Origin: Lumbricus rubellus | Taxonomy: Eukaryota > Annelida > Clitellata > Crassiclitellata > Lumbricidae | Assembly: GCA_945859605.1 (NCBI GenBank) | Contig: OX243824.1 | Coordinates: forward strand, 6,103,429 to 6,167,428 | Length of the DNA: 64,000 bases | Direction of reading: 5' to 3' | In this document: positions 61,901 through 64,000 of the stretch, piece after piece | Layout: each line of letters opens with the position of its first letter | Position numbering within the stretch: position 1 is the stretch's first letter | Made by a program: the position numbers and the translations under genes | Notes under the pieces: generated by a model | Told to the model about the DNA's origin: nothing | Seen by the model: the letters and a program-made list of their open reading frames with translations, nothing else | Databases searched by the model: none

Positions 61901-63416
61901 TCGTCGCAATCGTAATTGCAAACGATGAATTTACTCATGGCCTGTCTTGTCAGTTAGTTGGGACCATTCCAAGTATATTATGTTACACTGTGTAAACATT
62001 AATCTTTACTTATGGTGCGTAACCTTCAGATTTCTCTATCAGTGTGTGTTACCTTCCTCCTCCTTCTTCATCGGTGCGTTACCTTTACCTTTCTTCACTC
62101 GTGTGTTACCTTCATACTTCTTCATCAGTCTGCTATGTGTATGACCTAAAGTTACCTTTTTTCACTCATGTGCTACATTCATATTTCTTCATCAGTGTTA
62201 CCATTACCTTTCTCCATCTGTGCATGACCTTTGCCGTTCTTCACAGGCACATATTAACTCAACCCTTCTTTAAGCTTACCTGGTTGGCCTTCCACGTCAT
62301 CACCACAGTCTCTTTCATCTGATCCGTCGTGACAGTGTTGCGTCCCATCGCATCTCAGCGTTCCCACAATGCACTGCTTGTCTGATTCACACATGAACTC
62401 ACCGTCGAGACTACACGTCACATTGCCACCTGCACACACACAAAAGACCAGAGACTCAGTGTATAGATGGGAACAACAATCAACATAGGAGTGTTCCCTA
62501 ACATGGACAGACTCCTACCGAAGAAACACTTTCCTGATATCTGTACATAGCTATATTTATTTTTAAACTATTGCATCATTCTCACTATTATTAAAACTAT
62601 TATCACTATTTACTAATAGGAAATTACAACTATCGTTACCATTATTACTAATATTATTTTTGTAATGTATTCATTAAAAAAGCCTATCAAATGAGCAAAA
62701 CATCAGCATGGACACAGAATCGAAGTTTCATGCCAAAGCAATTGCGAGTTTCACAGGGTCCTTATGCGGCGGCTTGAGGTGGATTCAGACCCACAACCTT
62801 CCGGGGCCCTCCAAGACAACAAACATACCCTTACACCACTGCACCCCACCATTATGAGGCACGGTGGTGTAGTGGGTATGTTCATCGCCTTGCAGAGCTG
62901 AAAGGTTGCAGGTTCGAATTCACCTCAAGGCGCCGCGTATGGACCTTGGGCAAGTCCTTCACTCGCAATTGCTCGTGCGCTTCAACGTGAAACTCCGAAG
63001 CAGTGTCCACTCTGTAGTCGGGAGCGCCTCTGAGCAGACAGCTCCAAGGGGCACTATAACAAATGCACATACAAACAAACACAGATATACCAGGAAAAGA
63101 AGAGAAACCACTCACAATCGGCTTCGTCCGAACCATCGCTACAGTCGGACGTTCCATCGCATCTACTGCTGAGCGGAAAGCATTCATTATCAACGATACA
63201 ATAGAATTCATTGTCCATACAAGACAACGACATCGTGCAATTCGCTTCGTCGCTTCCATCGTCGCAGTCGTTGATTTGGTCGCAGCGATCAGTGTCGGTG
63301 TAGCACATGGAATCGTCGAGACAGGCAGTAGCGCCATCGAAGCATTCGAGCGATGAAGACGATACTGGTGGAACATCGTGCACAAGGAGGATGCCTACGA
63401 AAAGCAAGAGAAACAT
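49870..63416 (-). CDS. LDL receptor / VLDL receptor-class endocytic receptor
   Basis: Single-pass lipoprotein receptor. Exons, 5' to 3' on the minus strand: 63416-63116, 62429-62280, 61872-61726, 60966-60847, 59233-59111, 58372-58204, 57321-57076, 56805-56687, 55731-55592, 54512-54356, 51960-51805, 50873-50584 and 49983-49870. All phases agree; the total is 2,232 nt or 743 codons plus stop. Order: possible signal peptide, four LDLa modules, EGF, calcium-binding EGF (DINEC), six-bladed YWTD propeller, EGF, Ser/Thr-rich stalk, TM helix, and a 35-residue tail with FDNPVF. This is the LDLR/VLDLR/LRP8 plan, but with fewer LDLa modules than the seven or eight of vertebrates. Further LDLa or a separate signal-peptide exon could lie beyond the window edge. 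It may act as a vitellogenin or lipophorin receptor (inference). Confidence 0.95.
50584..50873 (-). CDS. LDLR-like exon: Ser/Thr-rich stalk and TM helix
   Basis: The acceptor is TTTTTCCTTCAG and the donor is CTGTCCATT before GTAAGT, phase 1 to 0. The first part is Ser/Thr-rich (PTGTSSPETTTTRSQT), equivalent to the O-glycosylated stalk of LDLR, followed by a Gly run. The transmembrane helix is VYIGVAGAVGLLIILILSI. The stalk is shorter and glycine-rich compared with LDLR. Confidence 0.92.
50942..51020. mobile_element. piggyBac-like MITE, TTAA borders
   Basis: TTAACCCTTTACCCGTT and AACGGGTAAAGGGTTAA are inverse ends bounded by TTAA target sites. The element is 79 bp in an LDLR-like intron, 70 bp upstream (on the minus strand) of the TM exon acceptor. 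Confidence 0.75.
51095..51292 (+). mobile_element. tRNA-derived SINE, diverged
   Basis: GGTGGCGTAGTGGTAGATTC head, AGGTTCGAATTCACC B box, body blocks as in the family, and an (AAATA)n-like tail. It lies in an LDLR-like intron. Confidence 0.85.
51600..51800. repeat. AATTAAACAAATTAATTTAGT tandem repeat
   Basis: About nine units of roughly 20 bp, AT-only except for G, ending five bases before the EGF C donor region. Confidence 0.75.
51805..51960 (-). CDS. LDLR-like exon: EGF-like module C
   Basis: The acceptor is GATTGAATTACAG and the donor is AGTCG before GTAAGC, phase 1 to 1. It encodes YCGENNGGCSHICLPTPRY, then YRCICP and a final Cys, matching the NGGCQYLCLPAP module after the LDLR propeller. 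The intron upstream (towards 54356) holds the 35-bp minisatellite and the second ACTAGCTG element. Confidence 0.94.
52010..52502 (+). mobile_element. ACTAGCTGTACCCGG element, copy 2
   Basis: Same order of parts as copy 1: ACTAGCTGTACCCGGCCACG start, a C-rich tract, CTCACACCGTTC, repeated GCGACTTTTGGGCGAC, a TTTGCAAATGGCGGTCGA block, and a TTTATTTATATAGAT end. It lies in the LDLR-like intron between EGF C and blade 6. Confidence 0.75.
52590..53050. repeat. 35-bp minisatellite, about 13 copies
   Basis: Unit TTTTGCTAGGGGAGTGGGTA plus GAGCAGAAACCAATG, nearly identical across copies; single changes such as CTATG, GAGGAG and one lost T mark individual copies. A diverged single unit with GGGAAGAGCAGAAACTAACC lies near 60,525. 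In an LDLR-like intron. Confidence 0.95.
54011..54305. mobile_element. hAT-like MITE family H
   Basis: Ends CATGGGCGTCCGCAG and CTGCGGACGCCCATG are perfect inverses, flanked by TGTAAATA and TGTAAATC (seven of eight). It lies in an LDLR-like intron, 50 bp downstream of the propeller blade 6 donor. Confidence 0.88.
54356..54512 (-). CDS. LDLR-like exon: propeller blade 6
   Basis: The acceptor is TTCTTCTATGAAG and the donor is GAAG before GTGAGT, phase 0 to 1. It encodes DSVYWADMEAKSVQKMYKF, then NPHSIEIYHKLKQPEG, matching DKVFWTD and MVLFHNLTQPRG, the conserved end of the LDLR propeller. The acceptor has only a weak pyrimidine tract. Confidence 0.92.
54885..54955 (+). repeat. Retroposon tail family, copy 4 (diverged)
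   Basis: Diverged copy with GTATATTAAAGAATATTATT, in an intron of the LDLR-like gene. Confidence 0.5.
55010..55160. repeat. 20-bp degenerate tandem repeat
   Basis: Units of the type GTGTAACAAAATGGCTGATT and GTAACAGGGTGACCAACT, about seven copies, in an LDLR-like intron. Confidence 0.7.
55312..55591. repeat. (AATAC)n/(ACAGT) pentamer array at an exon border
   Basis: About 280 bp of AATAC with ACAAC and ACAGT variants. On the gene strand it is (GTATT)n and begins exactly at the donor of the blade 5 exon, so the first intron bases GTATTG are one repeat unit. Confidence 0.9.
55592..55731 (-). CDS. LDLR-like exon: propeller blade 5
   Basis: The acceptor is GTGTTGTAG and the donor is TTTGAG before GTATTG, phase 1 to 0. 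It encodes DLVQDRLFWVDSRLNLIASC, then DLDGGRRE and HPIGIGVFE, matching [20 protein letters not shown] and HPFSLAVFE of LDLR. The intron begins directly with a 280-bp ATTGT-type array. Confidence 0.94.
56138..56216 (-). repeat. SINE 3' fragment, reverse
   Basis: (ATTC)n, then TTTATATAGCACTCCTTCAA and CTCAGAGGCGCTTT: reverse complement of the SINE tail. Confidence 0.6.
56687..56805 (-). CDS. LDLR-like exon: propeller blade 4
   Basis: The acceptor is TTTGCGTTTAG and the donor is GCACTGG before GTGTGT, phase 2 to 1. It encodes YLYWAQGTASPVIRRADLDG and NVHGLAL. The YW is kept but the TD is replaced by AQ, so this blade has a degenerate YWTD. Confidence 0.9.
57076..57321 (-). CDS. LDLR-like exon: propeller blades 2-3
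   Basis: The acceptor is TATTCCATAG and the donor is CATGG before GTAAGG, phase 2 to 2. It encodes PAALAYDWVHDNLYWADAGP, which matches the LAVDWIHSNIYWTD of LDLR, and then RPKFMVVDPRADHG, which matches PRAIVVDPVHG. Confidence 0.94.
57435..57970. repeat. (AAT)n-rich region
   Basis: AAT tracts with repeated TAGCAATTAATAATAAT blocks; one 75-bp unique island at 57,785-57,885. Confidence 0.93.
58204..58372 (-). CDS. LDLR-like exon: propeller blade 1-2
   Basis: The acceptor is GCTTGAACAG and the donor is CTACTG before GTGGGC, phase 1 to 2. It encodes LWATNGSNLIQLGL, then GIPHSVAYDRTNERIFWIDS (an FWxD variant of YWTD) and AIYW. It opens the six-bladed propeller that follows the EGF pair. Confidence 0.92.
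58435..58617 (-). mobile_element. tRNA-derived SINE, left arm of head-to-head pair
   Basis: Reverse orientation: the tail GTGCACTTGTTATAGCGCCC comes first on + and the B-box end GTGGATTCGAACCTCGAACC is near 58,600. It abuts the + oriented copy starting at 58618. Confidence 0.88.
58618..58842 (+). mobile_element. tRNA-derived SINE, right arm of head-to-head pair
   Basis: GTATGGTGGTGCATTGGGTA head, GCAGGTTCAAATCCACC B box, CCTTGGACAAGTCCTTCACT, and tail GCTATAACAAGTGCACATAT. It is head to head with the copy at 58435-58617. Confidence 0.88.
59111..59233 (-). CDS. LDLR-like exon: calcium-binding EGF module B
   Basis: The acceptor is a long T tract with ACAG and the donor is CCGAGG before GTTAGT, phase 1 to 1. 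It begins DINEC, the calcium-binding EGF signature, then CSHDCHNTDGSFECLCYDGY and a final Cys. The N-x-D-G-S-F segment carries the Asn hydroxylation-type consensus of cbEGF modules. Confidence 0.94.
59430..59570. repeat. (GGTA)n degenerate repeat
   Basis: GTAGGTCGGTAAGTAGGTAG-type units, 140 bp, between LDLR-like exons. Confidence 0.9.
59825..59932. repeat. (TCTC)n/(TCTG)n tract
   Basis: TCTC and TCTG units, 105 bp. Confidence 0.93.
60195..60430. repeat. 13-15 bp minisatellite GGAATAGGTCAAA
   Basis: About 14 copies of GGAATAGGTCAAA with spacers of 0-12 bases and a higher-order unit containing ATTTTTCAAAG. In the LDLR-like intron between the two EGF exons. Confidence 0.92.
60847..60966 (-). 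CDS. LDLR-like exon: EGF-like module A
   Basis: The acceptor is GGTTTTTACAG and the donor is ATAG before GTCAGC, phase 1 to 1. It encodes ESGCANQNGHCSHTCIETTH, then GHHCSCPEGYEL and a final Cys. The six-Cys EGF pattern with CSHTC and CSCPEGYEL is that of the EGF pair before the LDLR propeller. Confidence 0.93.
   Translation of the reverse strand, partial: SLDVPIKMVTVHTPVLKRRMVITAAVQRDTSSTFYTQPA
61318..61397. mobile_element. piggyBac-like MITE, TTAA borders
   Basis: TTAACCTTTACCACT and AGTGGTAAGGGTTAA are inverse ends (one gap) bounded by TTAA. A related but less clear half hairpin, CCTTTGCCGG to CCGGTAAAGGGGTTAA, lies at about 61,100-61,180. Confidence 0.65.
61726..61872 (-). CDS. LDLR-like exon: LDLa module 4 (divergent)
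   Basis: The acceptor is GCGATTGCAG before AGTTAAG and the donor is TCATCAG before GTGGGT, phase 1 to 1. It encodes RCDPETSFDCNGDGSHCIAL, then EKRCNSHNDC and NGEDELDELC. Six Cys are kept, but the usual DGSDE-x-x-C is replaced by NGEDE with extra residues before the last Cys. Confidence 0.88.
62025..62245. repeat. Degenerate 26-28 bp repeat
   Basis: Repeated TGTGTTACCTTCATACTTCT and TTCATCAGTG blocks, about seven units, just downstream (minus strand) of the LDLa 3 exon. Confidence 0.65.
62280..62429 (-). CDS. LDLR-like exon: LDLa module 3
   Basis: The acceptor is TGTGTGTGCAG and the donor is CCAG before GTAAGC, phase 1 to 1. It completes the Cys of the preceding module, then encodes VTCSLDGEFMCESDKQC, IVGTLRCDGTQHC and HDGSDERDC. 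All six Cys and the acidic calcium box are present. One module per symmetric phase-1 exon is the classical LDLR gene structure. Confidence 0.93.
62735..62850 (-). mobile_element. tRNA-derived SINE, partial, head-to-head pair
   Basis: Reverse copy containing CGGCGGCTTGAGGTGGATTC and the inverted A-box region TTACACCACTGCACC. It lacks the 3' half. Confidence 0.82.
62855..63080 (+). mobile_element. tRNA-derived SINE, full length, head-to-head pair
   Basis: GGCACGGTGGTGTAGTGGGT head, GCAGGTTCGAATTCACC B box, GACCTTGGGCAAGTCCTTCA, and tail GCACTATAACAAATGCACAT. It ends about 36 bp before the donor side of the LDLR-like first exon. Confidence 0.88.
63116..63416 (-). CDS. LDLR-like exon 1: signal peptide (?) and LDLa 1-2
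   Basis: From the ATG at 63416 the frame reads MFLLLFVGILLVHDVPPVSS, a credible signal peptide, then two LDLa modules. Module 1 runs ECFDGATAC to DDGSDEANC and module 2 runs SCMDNEFYC to SDGSDEADC. Both keep six Cys and the DxSDE calcium site. The donor falls inside the last Cys codon (GATT before GTGAGT, phase 1). A strong acceptor (TCTTGCTTTTCGTAG at 63395) lies inside the apparent signal peptide and would also enter in phase 1, so the true 5' exon may instead be upstream, outside the window. Confidence 0.85.
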
Positions 63417-63469
63417 GTATTTATACAAAGAGCTAATAGGAGCCTACAAATTACGTCAATCATGCGGGG

Positions 63470-63735
63470 CTCGATGATTATTGGTGATTAATGATGATGA
63501 TTAATGATGATTAAGAATGATTAATGATGATTAATGATAAATGATGATGATTAATGATGATTTTTGATTATTTGATGATGATTTATGATGATAATGATTA
63601 AGGATGATTAAGGATGATTAAGAATGATTAAGAATGATTTTTGATTATTTGATGATTTATGATGATAATGATTAATGATGATTAATGATGATTTTTGATT
63701 ATTTGATGATGATTAAGATGATATATGATTACTAA
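63470..63735. repeat. GATGATTAATGATGATT repeat
   Basis: Interrupted GATGATTA/GATGATTT units, 265 bp, directly upstream of the first mapped LDLR-like exon. Confidence 0.8.
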
Positions 63736-64000
63736 TGATGAACAGAACAACCTGCAATACATAGAGCTGCAATACACAGGAGCCTACAAACTAGTACAAA
63801 GTACGTCTATCATACGGGGCTCAAACTCTAGTCTACATATCTCGGTGCAAGTGTGTTATCCAATGTACTACGGGTACCCACCTCTGAATAATCTCTGGAA
63901 AACTATTAGCGACCGCTCGCTCGAGTTTGAGTTTACATAATCGCAGATGTATATATTACACTTGAACTCAAGTATGTTTACATTGATAGGCAGGCCTCAA

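Overview
This is 64 kb of an animal nuclear genome. Coding exons are small, GC-rich and interrupted by introns with GT/AG borders. The introns are AT-rich and packed with microsatellites, tRNA-derived SINEs and short non-autonomous DNA transposons. Nothing looks prokaryotic, organellar or viral. All three genes found belong to families shared across Metazoa. Repeat content (CORE-like tRNA SINEs, many hAT-type MITEs, over-used TAGGCCTA) suggests a marine invertebrate. An echinoderm or related deuterostome is only my impression and the sequence does not settle it.

Layout. (1) About 5.43-9.40 kb, + strand: four exons of a TMEM234-type four-helix membrane protein; its first exon was not found. 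(2) About 15.07-40.42 kb, + strand: a RUSC1/RUSC2 (NESCA/iporin) homologue with a very large disordered exon, a RUN domain split over four exons and a C-terminal SH3-like domain. Eight exons join in phase to 1,941 codons; the 77-bp fourth exon contains the start of the RUN domain. (3) 63.4-49.87 kb, - strand: an LDLR/VLDLR-class receptor with four LDLa modules, two EGF modules, a six-bladed YWTD propeller, a third EGF, a Ser/Thr-rich stalk, a transmembrane helix and a short FDNPVF tail. Thirteen exons join in phase to 743 codons. The RUSC and LDLR genes converge on a 9.5-kb interval (40.4-49.9 kb) with no recognised coding exon.

Mobile DNA. Eleven short elements have inverted ends and flanking 8-bp direct repeats (most perfect, a few imperfect). 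They fall into nine different terminal-sequence families and are the signature of non-autonomous hAT transposons. There are also three TTAA-flanked piggyBac-like hairpins, one internally deleted mariner with recognisable transposase ends, one 69-bp TA-flanked palindrome, two copies of a roughly 490-bp element starting ACTAGCTGTACCCGG, a non-LTR retrotransposon 3' end, and tRNA-headed SINEs including two head-to-head pairs.

Most unusual points: an intronic array in RUSC whose unit copies the 3' splice site that follows it; an intact empty site for the ACTAGCTG element preserved in neighbouring tandem units; a hAT insertion ending 28 bp before a RUN-domain exon; a degenerate SH3 ligand surface; and an LDLR with a shortened ligand-binding array and Phe in place of the endocytic Tyr. 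I saw no evidence of a wholly new multi-gene system.
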